DNA from: Clostridiales bacterium 38-18
GTDB lineage: Bacteria > Bacillota > Clostridia > Peptostreptococcales > Acidaminobacteraceae
Direction of reading: 5' to 3'
Assembly (NCBI GenBank): GCA_001897605.1
Contig: MKTL01000016.1
Span: 282,268-346,267, forward strand
Length of the DNA stretch: 64,000 bases
Shown: piece after piece, positions 45,326-54,623 of the stretch
Layout of the letters: each line of letters opens with the position of its first letter
Position numbering within the stretch: position 1 is the first letter of the stretch
The notes under the pieces: generated by a model
The model's input: only the letters and a program-made list of their open reading frames with translations
Database searches by the model: none
Told to the model about the DNA's origin: nothing
Program-made: the position numbers and the translations under genes

Positions 45326-47128
45326 ATGGAAAAAATTCTATTTAGTGAATTAAACTGTTCAAGAGAAATCTTAAGAGCGGTAGAAGACATGGGCTTTGAA
45401 GAAACGACACCCATCCAATCAATGGCGATTCCGGTGGCGTTTACTGGTCGCGATGTAGTCGGTCAAGCACAGACGGGTACAGGAAAAACTGCGGCGTTCT
45501 CAATTCCAATGCTCGAAAAAATCGACCTGTCTTCTAAACACGTACAAGCGTTAGTATTATGCCCGACACGTGAGCTTGCCGTTCAGATTTCGGAGGAAGT
45601 CAACAAAATCGGCAAGTACATGAGAGGTCTGCATATTTTACCCGTATTCGGCGGTCAAGATATAGAGAGACAAATCAGAGGACTTAGATCAGGTGCTCAA
45701 GTTATCATCGGTACACCTGGACGTGTTCTAGATCATCTCAGAAGAAAAACACTTAAACTTAACAATTTAAAGATGTTAGTACTTGATGAAGCAGATGAAA
45801 TGCTTAACATGGGCTTTAGAGAAGACATCGAAGCGGTTATTGAAGAAGTGGATCACAAAATTCAAACGCTTTTATTCTCTGCAACAATGCCAAAAGAGAT
45901 CATGAACATCATTAACAAGTACCAAGATGAGCCTGAAATTCTCAAAGTAACACATACTGAGCTTACAACGCCAAACATCAGCCAGGTTTATATGGAGATG
46001 AAGGATAGAGATAAGCTCGAGATTTTAACCCGTTTGATAGACATCTATAACTACAAACTCTCCATCGTTTTCTGTAATACAAAAAAGAGAGTTGACGAAG
46101 TGACAGATATGCTTCAAGCACGTGGTTATATGTGTGATAAAATTCATGGTGATATGAAGCAAACACTTCGTATGAATGTTATCAACAAGTTTAAGCGTGG
46201 TGATATTGAAATTCTTATTGCAACTGACGTTGCAGCGCGTGGTCTCGATATCGATAACGTAGAAGCTGTTTTCAACTACGATATGCCAACACATGAAGAA
46301 TACTACGTACACCGTATTGGTAGAACGGGTCGTGCGGGTAAAGAAGGTATTTCTTTCACATTTATTACTTCAAGAGAGTTCCATCTTTTAAGAAGTATCA
46401 TGAGATACACAAAATCAGATATCAAACCGCATCCAATTCCTAAAATTAGCGATCTTGAAGCAGTGAAGAGAGATCTTTTCATGAACAAAATTCGCGAGAG
46501 AATTGAAGCTGGCTTGGATCATAAGTTTATCAAAATCATCGAAGAGTTTTCTGAAGGCTCTTATACACCGATTGAGGTTGCCGCTGCACTTTTCCAAATG
46601 GAACTTGAGATGGAAAATGTAAAAGAAATCGATTCTATTGATAACACTAAGAAGGTATTTACTGAAAAACCTGATAGAAATGCTTCAAAAGCAGGCAAAG
46701 GTACAAGAAGCAGCAGAGGTATGGTCAGAATGCATATCAATGTTGGTAATAATCACAACGTAAGACCGAGAGATATCGTAGGTGCTATCGCAAATGAGGC
46801 GGGCATCGAGGGTAGATTGATTGGTTCAGTGGATATTTTCGATAGCTTTACCTACGTTGAGATTCCAGAAAGCCAAGCACAACGTGTCCTTGAGCGAATG
46901 GACAAACGCGTTATCAAAGGCAAATCGATTTCGATTGAGAAAGCAAAGGATTCAAAGGGCAAATCAAAAGGAACAGAAGGCCATAATAAGCGTAAATCAG
47001 AAGGCTACAAGGGTTCTAAATCTGAGGGCTTTAAGGGCTCAAAATCAGAAGGATCAAAAGGTGGAAAAACTTTTGAGGGAAAAGATAGAGAGAAGAAACG
47101 CGTAAAAGCGGATCGTCCTAGAGGCTAG
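45326..47128 (+). CDS. DEAD-box RNA helicase with DbpA-like RNA-binding domain
   Basis: The 600-residue helicase has Q motif and GQAQTGTGKTAAF, PTRELAVQ, GTPGRVLDHL, VLDEADEML, SAT and HRIGRTGRAGK. A DbpA-type RRM (about 467-545: HINVGNNHNVRPRDIVGAIA) and a basic Gly/Ser/Lys tail follow. It likely works in ribosome assembly or cold-shock RNA unwinding (CshA/DeaD class). The ATG behind GAAAGGAATAATA is the start; the frame runs 31 codons upstream without a ribosome site. Confidence 0.92.
   Translation: MEKILFSELNCSREILRAVEDMGFEETTPIQSMAIPVAFTGRDVVGQAQTGTGKTAAFSIPMLEKIDLSSKHVQALVLCPTRELAVQISEEVNKIGKYMRGLHILPVFGGQDIERQIRGLRSGAQVIIGTPGRVLDHLRRKTLKLNNLKMLVLDEADEMLNMGFREDIEAVIEEVDHKIQTLLFSATMPKEIMNIINKYQDEPEILKVTHTELTTPNISQVYMEMKDRDKLEILTRLIDIYNYKLSIVFCNTKKRVDEVTDMLQARGYMCDKIHGDMKQTLRMNVINKFKRGDIEILIATDVAARGLDIDNVEAVFNYDMPTHEEYYVHRIGRTGRAGKEGISFTFITSREFHLLRSIMRYTKSDIKPHPIPKISDLEAVKRDLFMNKIRERIEAGLDHKFIKIIEEFSEGSYTPIEVAAALFQMELEMENVKEIDSIDNTKKVFTEKPDRNASKAGKGTRSSRGMVRMHINVGNNHNVRPRDIVGAIANEAGIEGRLIGSVDIFDSFTYVEIPESQAQRVLERMDKRVIKGKSISIEKAKDSKGKSKGTEGHNKRKSEGYKGSKSEGFKGSKSEGSKGGKTFEGKDREKKRVKADRPRG
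46994..47065 (+). repeat. Three 24-nt coding repeats (KSEGxKGS)
   Basis: KSEGYKGS, KSEGFKGS and KSEGSKGG follow each other in the helicase tail. The codons vary between copies, so the protein repeat seems kept by selection or is old. Confidence 0.8.
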
Positions 47129-47160
47129 TCAGACGCTATTTAGCAAATATGTAAAATTAA

Positions 47161-47209
47161 ACTCCTGTGTTCAGGCGATAACAAATCGCTGTGAACACAG
47201 GAGTTTTTT
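47161..47209. terminator. Terminator after the helicase gene
   Basis: ACTCCTGTGTTCA and TGAACACAGGAGT form a 13-bp stem with a T run on plus. The opposite deacetylase gene ends inside the T run. Confidence 0.88.
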
Positions 47210-48728
47210 AATGACTCTCAATTGCTTGAGAAAATATTCTCACGTTGTATTTTGCTGTATTCTCGGTTATGCCCAACAGTTCATCTACTGTGACAATTTC
47301 ATAACCTTCGGCGATAAGTGCATCTAGTATAGAACTTAAGGCCTGAGTGGTATAGGCATTGGTATCGTGTAAGAGAATGATGGCACCGTCAGTAACATGG
47401 TCTAGAACATAATTTGTAATGTACGAGGCATCCTTATATTTTAAGTCCTTTGGGTCAACTGACCAAAGTATAGCAGGCATATTGTTGGTACTTATGACAT
47501 TTTCATTATAAATGCCATACGAAGGGCGATATAGAAAGGGCGCTCTTCCTGTAATTTTCTCAAGTACGCTTTGTGTCTTTTGAAGCTGCTGGAGCATATC
47601 TTCAGGCGACAGGTGCGTCAGCTGTGGATGACTCCAGGTGTGATTGCCTATGAGATGACCTTCTGAGTTAATGCGTTGAATCAAGCTCGGATACTCTTTA
47701 GCACGAATTCCTTGTACGAAAAATGTCGCCACTTGATTTCTTGATTTAAGGGTATCTAGGATTAAAGGGGTATAATCGGGATCTGGTCCATCTTCGAAGG
47801 TCAATGCGACGCGCTTTAAGGCTATAGTTTCCTGATTATCAACCGACTCACTCACAGAGCTTGTTGAAGGCTCCGTGGTTTCAATAACCATTTCTGTAGG
47901 AGACGTCTCAGTAATTATCTCAACAGAGTTTGTTGTTTCATCCTCTGTTGTTGGTAGGATATCATCTATGGTTTCCTTTAGCTCTATATGAGCTGTAAAG
48001 GTTTCAAAAGGAATGATGATTTTGGGTTCTCCAATAAAAGCAGGTCCGATTTGGTATTTTTCAAAAATGATAATGATGCCACCATTTGTAAACAAGAAGT
48101 GCTTAAAATTTGACTCAAGTGGATTGGTTCCTTTTGTAACCCAATCGGTGTCAAGAGTGACGTTTAAGGCATTATCATCGACAAGCTTGGCAAAAATATA
48201 TTTTGATAAAATCTCAAGATAGGCGCTAGAGCCTTTAAATAAATCCTTTAATGCCAGTTGTCTACCTTGCTCGAGATTATAGTTAAAGGTATAAATGGTT
48301 GAGGTTGGTTGTGCGCCACCGAGATACTTATTTTCTTTGAAAAGAAGTGAGATATGTCGATCGGATTTAAATACGACCTCATAGTCCAAATGGAGCTCGA
48401 AGGGCAGGCTTTCTTCCTGCGTCAGCTTCAAATCGGCTGTCTCCTGTCTAAATAGCTCAATACGATTTAGAGCAAATGATTTGAGGGCATCGTCAATCTT
48501 ACTCTGTCCAATAATTGGATAATGAACTGCAATCGTTTGATCATCCTCTTCTTCAATGACGCTTATAATACCACTATCAGGTGACGTTTCATCTATCGAT
48601 GGAACGGAAATCTCAGGTTTAATAGGATCTTCAATTTTTTCATAATAAACGCTGCATGCAGAGAGTGAAAGGCTAAATAAAATAATCAATAATAAGTAAA
48701 TAACATTTTTCATAATTGTTTTATCCAT
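47208..48728 (-). CDS. Lipoprotein polysaccharide deacetylase with DUF4163/DUF3298-like N-domain
   Basis: The 506-residue protein has a lipoprotein leader (lipobox LSAC, Cys25), a DUF4163/DUF3298-like region (about 60-245) and an acidic Thr/Ser linker (about 250-300). A NodB deacetylase domain (about 305-490) follows with motifs TFEDGPD, GNHTWSHPQL, RPSYGIY and IILLHD. In motif 1 the catalytic base Asp of TFDDGP is Glu312, a rare change; the metal ligands D313, H and H remain. It should act on peptidoglycan or another envelope glycan. The ATG at 48728 has a weak site; one at 48713 is possible. Confidence 0.85.
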   Translation of the reverse strand: MDKTIMKNVIYLLLIILFSLSLSACSVYYEKIEDPIKPEISVPSIDETSPDSGIISVIEEEDDQTIAVHYPIIGQSKIDDALKSFALNRIELFRQETADLKLTQEESLPFELHLDYEVVFKSDRHISLLFKENKYLGGAQPTSTIYTFNYNLEQGRQLALKDLFKGSSAYLEILSKYIFAKLVDDNALNVTLDTDWVTKGTNPLESNFKHFLFTNGGIIIIFEKYQIGPAFIGEPKIIIPFETFTAHIELKETIDDILPTTEDETTNSVEIITETSPTEMVIETTEPSTSSVSESVDNQETIALKRVALTFEDGPDPDYTPLILDTLKSRNQVATFFVQGIRAKEYPSLIQRINSEGHLIGNHTWSHPQLTHLSPEDMLQQLQKTQSVLEKITGRAPFLYRPSYGIYNENVISTNNMPAILWSVDPKDLKYKDASYITNYVLDHVTDGAIILLHDTNAYTTQALSSILDALIAEGYEIVTVDELLGITENTAKYNVRIFSQAIESH

Positions 48729-48864
48729 TCTAAATATGATATCTCTATTTTATCCCATCCAATGAAATAAGTGAACATAATTATATGAGGACATTGACCA
48801 CGAAAGCGAGTTGTGATAAACTTTTCACATGCTTAGGCAATTTGAAAAGAGGTGTTTTAAAGGT

Positions 48865-49194
48865 ATGCCACATATCATTTTTAGAGGGATTGACGTAGCA
48901 GATGTTAAAGAAATTGAGAAACCAATGGTTCAAGAAATTTCATCGATCGTCAACTGTCCAGTAGATCATTTTACGGTTGAATGGACGCCAACACTGTTTA
49001 TCTCAGGTGGGGTTGAGAACACAGGGGGCTATCCCTTTGTTACTATTAATTGGTTTAAACGATCGCGAGATCAGCAGGATGATGTCGCAAAGGTCGTGAC
49101 GAAGATCGTTCTGGATTTGGGGTATTCAGACGTCTGTGTTTATTTTAATGAGTTAGATCCAACTGCTTATTATGAAAACGGCGTTCACTACTAA
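48865..49194 (+). CDS. DUF1904 family protein
   Basis: The 109-residue protein reads MPHIIFRGIDVADVKEI, then HFTVEWTPTLFISGG and CVYFNELDPTAYYENGVHY. It is a small tautomerase-like fold of the DUF1904 type, of unknown function. The ATG behind GAGGTG is chosen; the frame runs 12 codons upstream. It is a single gene. Confidence 0.72.
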   Translation: MPHIIFRGIDVADVKEIEKPMVQEISSIVNCPVDHFTVEWTPTLFISGGVENTGGYPFVTINWFKRSRDQQDDVAKVVTKIVLDLGYSDVCVYFNELDPTAYYENGVHY

Positions 49195-49241
49195 TTAAAT
49201 GTTTTGTTATTAATTTCAATATGAAAATGAAATTGTGAGAT

Positions 49242-49273
49242 AGCTCGTAATAATGGTATGATTATTATGAGCT
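49242..49273 (+). terminator. Hairpin after the DUF1904 gene
   Basis: AGCTCGTAATAAT and ATTATTATGAGCT pair with one mismatch around a 6-base loop, followed by TCTTTCATTT. It may be a weak terminator or an operator for the regulator gene 100 bases on. Confidence 0.45.
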
Positions 49274-49379
49274 TCTTTCATTTATTAGTGAGTTGAAAAG
49301 GTTACCAACTAAAGTAGGTAGAGTGCCACTTTATTTTTGATTATAGTATAAATGACAGACTTATTTGGTAGGAGATGCT

Positions 49380-52073
49380 ATGTCTGAGATTATTCTTTCC
49401 TCAAAATTGCAAAAGTCAATAGTTCCAAGCACTTACGTTAGAAAATCAGAAAGTATAATGCGATTATCTGATTGTCAAATTAACATTGTTAGCGCACCAG
49501 CCGGTGCTGGCAAGTCAACCCTAGTTAGTGACTGGATAGAACTGGAGAGCTGTCCCTATGTTTGGTACAGTCTCGATGTGTGGGACAATGAAGTAGATTT
49601 ATTTTTAAGCTATCTTGCAAATGGCTTGGTTAAATATGAGATTGGACAGGAAGTGGGCAAAGCGCTTTTACAGCTAATTGGATCAAGAGCTAATCTTGGC
49701 GATGAAGGCTTTACAAGAACTGTGATTGGTCTCTTTCACCAAATTATGGCGCCTATGATTATTGTCATTGACGATTATCATGTGATTTACGACAAGAACA
49801 TTCATCGTATAATAAATGAGCTGATGCGGCAAATGCCTCAGCAATTAAGACTATGTCTGATATCTCGTGAGGATCCACCTTTGGCGTTGGGTAGATTAAG
49901 AGCAGCTGGTCGTATTTGTGAGATAAGGATGTCAAATCTGAAATTCACAGAAGTTGAATCAGAAGCCTTTCTAAATGGCATATTGTCTATGATGGCGCTG
50001 AGTGTAGATCACATTCGCTTGATTCAAGATCGTACGGAGGGATGGATCGCTGGTCTTCAATTGATGGCGCAAACCCTATTGCGTTCAGATAATAAAGAAA
50101 GCACACTTTTGTCTATGGGAGCAAATAATGATTATATTATGGAGTATCTTTTAGAAGAGGTGTTAAATACTTTTGATGGAGAGCTGCAACTTTTTTTATT
50201 AAAAACCTCAATCCTAGATGACTTCTGTGAGGAAATATCTGATTATGCGTTAGGCAACCTAAGCGGTACAAGCCATACTTATTTAGAAATATTAAAGAGA
50301 AAGAATAGCTTTATTTCCACGTATGAGTTGATAGATGAAAATGCCAAACCAGTAACCTGGTACAAATATCATCATTTATTTCGCGATCTATTAAGACAAA
50401 GGCTAAGCATTGAAAAATTAATTACAAAAGAAACCATAGATGAGGTTTACAAAAGAGCTGGTGAATGGTTTGAATCTAAAGGCCAATATCTTTCTGCGAT
50501 TCACTACTATTTTAACCTACCCCTTGAAGCTGCAAGACTCATAGAATTACAGTGGGAACCTATGGATATAGCTCTAAAATCCAATATATGGCTTTCACTT
50601 GCTAAAAGACTTCCAGAAGCACTTTGTAAAAGAAGTCCCGTGATTTCAATGGGAATTGGTTGGTCTATGCTGGATGCAGGAGATACAGTGAGCTGTGTTA
50701 AATGGTTTCAGCATGTGGAAGTACTTTTGAGTCTTTACACAAAGAAAGGGCAAGTCATAGGAAGTACTGATGTCAGTGTGACAACAAGCGCCTTTGCAAT
50801 TGACTCCGAAGCAGATGGCGAAGAGGGTCTTCTAGTCTTTGATCATCGAGAGTTTGATCAGCTGCCAGCATATTTATTAAGCGCGAAGGCTTATATTGCT
50901 GCATCCACAGGTGATTACAAAGCTTTGTTTGATTTAAAGGAACAATTAAAAGCGCTCGTCGTCACGATTCCTTACCAACGCGCTTGGGTCATAGAGACTT
51001 ATGTAGGGATGCTCGAATGGGCAAGTGGGGACCTAATTAGGAGCTATAAAACCTTTTACGAGATATGGCTAAAGTCGAAGCAATTCTTACCTATAATAGT
51101 CCAGGGCTCATTTTTTGCTCTTTTAGTGGAGCTTAAATTACAAATGGGTGAGCTAATTGAAGTAGAGAGGATGCTAGAAGAGGAAATAATGGCATTACAG
51201 CATCCAGCAGGGGATGGTCTTTATGCGCTTTATAAGCTATATCAGGCGACCTTATATTTGATGCAAGGGAAAGTAGAACTGTCATTAGGCGCAATAGAAG
51301 AAAGTCAGAATTTTGGTATGCTTTATAATCATATGGATTGGCACTATAAGCAAGAGCTCCTAAAAGCGCGCATTGAATTATTATATGGCAATTTAGAAGC
51401 TGCAACAAAATGTGTTGAACGTGGTAAAAAGCATCACTTTAGCAACCCAATTCCCGAATTTATGGGCTATGAGGATCTAGAGCTATGGATGCAGCTAGAA
51501 GCTGCAAAGCGTGAAAACCGTTTGGGCACATTTGTCGAATTAAAATGGCAGGCACTTCTTGAGAATGAGACCGAGGAAACCCTTCCCTCTTATATTAGAG
51601 AAAATCAGCTTAAGCTATTACTTTGGTATGCACCTAAGAAGTATCATGCCTATTCCGAGATGTGTCAGCTTCTTTTAAATCGTGCAATAGCGCAAAAAAG
51701 AGCAATACAAATAGTGGAATTTTCACTAATTTCTATTAAGTTTACCACTAGTGTTGCCGTTCAGCAAAAGCTTTTATATGAAGCTCAGGAGCAAGCCAAA
51801 TCCAACCATATTCTATTGCCCTTTTATGAATTTTCAGATGCATTTGAGGATGAAAAAAGAATTTTAAAGCGAGGCTCAAATCAAGTATTAACTGGGAGAG
51901 AGCTTGAGGTATTAACATTAATCGCCGAGGGCTATTCTAATCAGGAGATTGGTGCAACCCTGTTCCTATCACTTAGTACCGTAAAAAGCTATAATTATAG
52001 TCTTTTTAGTAAGCTTGAGGTCAAGAGAAGAACGGAGGCAGTGGCGAAAGCAAAAGAATTGGGCATACTATAA
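49380..52073 (+). CDS. Large MalT-like LuxR family regulator (LAL type)
   Basis: The 897-residue regulator has an N-terminal STAND ATPase with Walker A APAGAGKST (about residues 40-48) and Walker B MIIVIDDYHV. A winged-helix region, a long helical TPR-like middle (about 350-800) and a C-terminal LuxR HTH (LTGRELEVLTLIAEGYSNQE, then LSLSTVKSYNYSLFSKLEV) follow. MalT-type proteins bind an inducer and ATP before activating genes. The ATG behind GGTAGGAGATGCT is the start. The small protein and oxidoreductase genes just downstream are plausible targets. The inducer is unknown. Confidence 0.9.
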   Translation: MSEIILSSKLQKSIVPSTYVRKSESIMRLSDCQINIVSAPAGAGKSTLVSDWIELESCPYVWYSLDVWDNEVDLFLSYLANGLVKYEIGQEVGKALLQLIGSRANLGDEGFTRTVIGLFHQIMAPMIIVIDDYHVIYDKNIHRIINELMRQMPQQLRLCLISREDPPLALGRLRAAGRICEIRMSNLKFTEVESEAFLNGILSMMALSVDHIRLIQDRTEGWIAGLQLMAQTLLRSDNKESTLLSMGANNDYIMEYLLEEVLNTFDGELQLFLLKTSILDDFCEEISDYALGNLSGTSHTYLEILKRKNSFISTYELIDENAKPVTWYKYHHLFRDLLRQRLSIEKLITKETIDEVYKRAGEWFESKGQYLSAIHYYFNLPLEAARLIELQWEPMDIALKSNIWLSLAKRLPEALCKRSPVISMGIGWSMLDAGDTVSCVKWFQHVEVLLSLYTKKGQVIGSTDVSVTTSAFAIDSEADGEEGLLVFDHREFDQLPAYLLSAKAYIAASTGDYKALFDLKEQLKALVVTIPYQRAWVIETYVGMLEWASGDLIRSYKTFYEIWLKSKQFLPIIVQGSFFALLVELKLQMGELIEVERMLEEEIMALQHPAGDGLYALYKLYQATLYLMQGKVELSLGAIEESQNFGMLYNHMDWHYKQELLKARIELLYGNLEAATKCVERGKKHHFSNPIPEFMGYEDLELWMQLEAAKRENRLGTFVELKWQALLENETEETLPSYIRENQLKLLLWYAPKKYHAYSEMCQLLLNRAIAQKRAIQIVEFSLISIKFTTSVAVQQKLLYEAQEQAKSNHILLPFYEFSDAFEDEKRILKRGSNQVLTGRELEVLTLIAEGYSNQEIGATLFLSLSTVKSYNYSLFSKLEVKRRTEAVAKAKELGIL

Positions 52074-52078
52074 AATAC

Positions 52079-52113
52079 AAACTTTGGTTGGTAGCGACCA
52101 AAGTTTTTTTTTA
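52079..52113 (+). terminator. Terminator after the MalT-like gene
   Basis: AAACTTTGGT and ACCAAAGTTT form a 10-bp stem followed by nine or more T. Confidence 0.88.
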
Positions 52114-52149
52114 TTATGATTAAGTCACAACGATTCTAGGAGGTGTAGA

Positions 52150-52347
52150 ATGTTTTATACCATTTTGATAAAGGGCAATCTTAAACCACATTGGTTTGAG
52201 AATTTATCTGTTGAGAGATTGGATGCCTTTACAACGGTTATAAGAGGTGAGTTAGTGGATCAGGCCGCACTTTATGGGGTACTGAATCGCATTAGAGATC
52301 TAGGCGTTGAACTTTTATCTGTTTCTAGTGAAGACGAGGTGAAATAA
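52150..52347 (+). CDS. Small protein of unknown function before the oxidoreductase gene
   Basis: The 65-residue protein (MFYTILIKGNLKPHWFENLS ... LGVELLSVSSEDEVK) has a beta-alpha-beta look and is soluble. A strong AGGAGGTG site and a 1-base gap to the next gene show that it is translated and in operon with the MDR oxidoreductase. It could be a regulator or subunit; no family is recognised. Confidence 0.7.
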   Translation: MFYTILIKGNLKPHWFENLSVERLDAFTTVIRGELVDQAALYGVLNRIRDLGVELLSVSSEDEVK

Positions 52348-52348
52348 T

Positions 52349-53332
52349 ATGAAGGCTATTGTTCAGGAAAGCTATGGGAAATGGGATACTTTAAAAATCG
52401 ATGAAATTCCAATTCCAATCCCAAAGGAAAATGAGGTTCTCGTTGCGGTTAAAGGGGTGTCGCTTAATGCCCCTGATTGGCGTCTGTTACAAGGTAAACC
52501 ATTTGTCGTTAGAGTTTTCTCAGGGTGGATAAAGCCCAAGGCTAGAGTCAAGGGAACCGATTTTTCAGGTATAATTACGGTTACAGGCAGCTCTGTTAAG
52601 AGCTTTAAAGCGGGTGATCAAGTTTATGGCGATCTTTCTAGCTGTGGATTTGGTGCGTTTGCAGAGTATGTCTGTATCGATGAAGGGCTACTAGCTAAAA
52701 TGCCATCGAACCTATCATATGCGAATGCGGCATCTTTGCCTCTTACAAGTGTCACTGCATTGCAAGCGGTTAGAAATCTAGCTAAGGTTAAGGAGGGGGA
52801 TCGGGTTTTAATCGTAGGTGCTTCGGGTGGGGTCGGGAGCTTTATCATACAGCATTGTCGAAATTTAAAAGCGCATATCACTGCAGTTGTCAGTACAAAA
52901 CGAATTCCTCAGGCGATTCGGCTTGGTGCGGATGATGTTATTGACTATTTAACAGAAGATTTGGCCCAAGCGACTACTAAATACGATGTAATCTTATATG
53001 TTAATGGCAGTTATCCCATTTCAATCTTTCATCGCCTGCTGTCATCAAAGGGGAGATTTGTTTTAGTTGGCAGTAGCAATTTGAAGCACATTTTATATCT
53101 TTCAATTTTTGGAAAAAGTCTTAGCAAAAAATACGATAAGAGCTATCAAGTGCTAATGGCGAAACCCAATGCTGGTGATTTGAGCTACATTACCGAAGTG
53201 GTAGAACAGGAAAAGCTGACGCCTGTCATCGATCGTCAAATTGAATTCTCACAAATTCCATTTTGGATAGGTGAGCTTGAAAAGGGACATATTGGTGGTA
53301 AAATAATCGTTGATCTTGATGGTCAAAAATGA
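52349..53332 (+). CDS. Medium-chain NAD(P)-dependent oxidoreductase (quinone-reductase type)
   Basis: The 327-residue MDR protein has GroES-like and Rossmann domains: KGVSLNAPDWRLLQGKP, GTDFSGIITVTG, SLPLTSVTALQAV and the cofactor loop VLIVGASGGVGSFIIQ. The zinc ligands of alcohol dehydrogenases are missing, so it probably reduces enones or quinones with NADPH. GAGGTGAAATAAT precedes the ATG. It may be controlled by the MalT-like regulator upstream. Confidence 0.88.
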   Translation: MKAIVQESYGKWDTLKIDEIPIPIPKENEVLVAVKGVSLNAPDWRLLQGKPFVVRVFSGWIKPKARVKGTDFSGIITVTGSSVKSFKAGDQVYGDLSSCGFGAFAEYVCIDEGLLAKMPSNLSYANAASLPLTSVTALQAVRNLAKVKEGDRVLIVGASGGVGSFIIQHCRNLKAHITAVVSTKRIPQAIRLGADDVIDYLTEDLAQATTKYDVILYVNGSYPISIFHRLLSSKGRFVLVGSSNLKHILYLSIFGKSLSKKYDKSYQVLMAKPNAGDLSYITEVVEQEKLTPVIDRQIEFSQIPFWIGELEKGHIGGKIIVDLDGQK

Positions 53333-53370
53333 GAGAGAAAAAAATGAATTAGTAATAGATTAATAATAAT

Positions 53371-53403
53371 AAAGCCCTTTCATACTTTATATGAAGGGGC
53401 TTT
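53371..53403. terminator. Bidirectional terminator between MDR and methyltransferase genes
   Basis: AAAGCCC and GGGGCTTT close a stem with inner CATA/TATG pairing, between converging genes. Confidence 0.65.
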
Positions 53404-53421
53404 GATAGGTTCATTATGGTC

Positions 53422-54612
53422 TTAATCCATCTGAATGAAGAGCACCTTTAAATAGTTGCTTTCCTCATATTTGAAATGCGTTCTAAAATCCTTCGGCAAT
53501 TGATGTACCTCTATGATCTTAAAGCGCTTGTTAGCAAGGTTAAAGCCCTTACCAACCAATTGCTTGAATTTTTCAAGCGTAATATTACTTGAATTATTTG
53601 ATGCGACGATAATGCCTTTAGGTGAAGTGACTTTTATTGCATCCGCAAGCAAAGTCGGGTAATCCTTTTCAGCACTAAAGGTGAAGTCCTTAGATTTAGC
53701 ATAGCTTGGCGGGTCAAGAATAACGAGGTCATATATTAGCCCCTTTTTTTGTGCAAACTTAAAATAGTGAAAAACATCTTCAACTAAAATAGGGTGATTT
53801 TCAGGGGAAATGTGATTAAGCTCAAAATTTTTAAGTGTGTGCTCTAAGCTTCTGTTAGCCAAATCTACACTTGTAACACTTTTAGCGCCACCAACGGCAG
53901 CAAACGTTGAAAATGCACCAGTATAAGAAAAGGTATTCAGAACCGTTTTACCTTTAGCGTATTGGTTACGAATGGCTTTTCTGATTTCACGCTGATCGAG
54001 GAACACGCCAACCATACCACCTTCGTTAAAGAATATGGAAAGCTTAACACCATTCTCCATAACTGTGATTGGAAATGTTAAGGGCTTACCGGCGATAAAG
54101 CCATCATTAACTTCTTGATGATCCTCAAAGCGACATTTTTCATAGATGGCATCGAATTCGACTGATTTTTTTATTGCGTTTTCTATCTGATTTTTAAAGG
54201 CGTAAATGCCTTTACTGTAATAATTAATTAAATATGAGCCAGCAAAAAAATCAATAGTTAATCCCCCAATCCCATCACCTTCGCCGTTAAAAACGCGAAA
54301 TGCGGTTGTTTTAGGATTGTTGTAAAGGCCGAGGCGTTTTTCTACGCTTTGATAAACCTTTTTAAGGAAAAAGGCATCATCAATTTTCTCGCGCTCATTG
54401 TTTGACAGAATCCAACCTAACCCTTTGTTTTGTAGGCCATAGTAGCCGGTTGCGACAAACTTACCTTTTGAGTCCGTCAATCTGAGCAGCTGACCCTCTT
54501 CAATATCTGAAGACTCAAGTAGCTGGTAGCCAACGACACTTTCCTTAAAGATTAAGGGATATTTTTCTTTAAACTTCTCAACATGCTTATCATGTAATTT
54601 AATTTCGTACAT
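53422..54612 (-). CDS. Class I SAM-dependent rRNA methyltransferase (RlmI-like)
   Basis: The 396-residue enzyme has an N-terminal PUA domain (about 1-90), a linker region (RVFNGEGDGIGGLTIDFFAG) and a C-terminal Rossmann methyltransferase. The latter shows GVFLDQREIRKAI, VLNTFSYTGAFSTFAA for SAM and the catalytic-loop motif DLVILDPPSYAKSK. It resembles RlmI, which makes m5C in 23S rRNA; the target base here is inferred. AAGGAGTTACC precedes the ATG, and the gene follows the SulP gene by 11 bases. Confidence 0.87.
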   Translation of the reverse strand: MYEIKLHDKHVEKFKEKYPLIFKESVVGYQLLESSDIEEGQLLRLTDSKGKFVATGYYGLQNKGLGWILSNNEREKIDDAFFLKKVYQSVEKRLGLYNNPKTTAFRVFNGEGDGIGGLTIDFFAGSYLINYYSKGIYAFKNQIENAIKKSVEFDAIYEKCRFEDHQEVNDGFIAGKPLTFPITVMENGVKLSIFFNEGGMVGVFLDQREIRKAIRNQYAKGKTVLNTFSYTGAFSTFAAVGGAKSVTSVDLANRSLEHTLKNFELNHISPENHPILVEDVFHYFKFAQKKGLIYDLVILDPPSYAKSKDFTFSAEKDYPTLLADAIKVTSPKGIIVASNNSSNITLEKFKQLVGKGFNLANKRFKIIEVHQLPKDFRTHFKYEESNYLKVLFIQMD

Positions 54613-54623
54613 GGTAACTCCTT

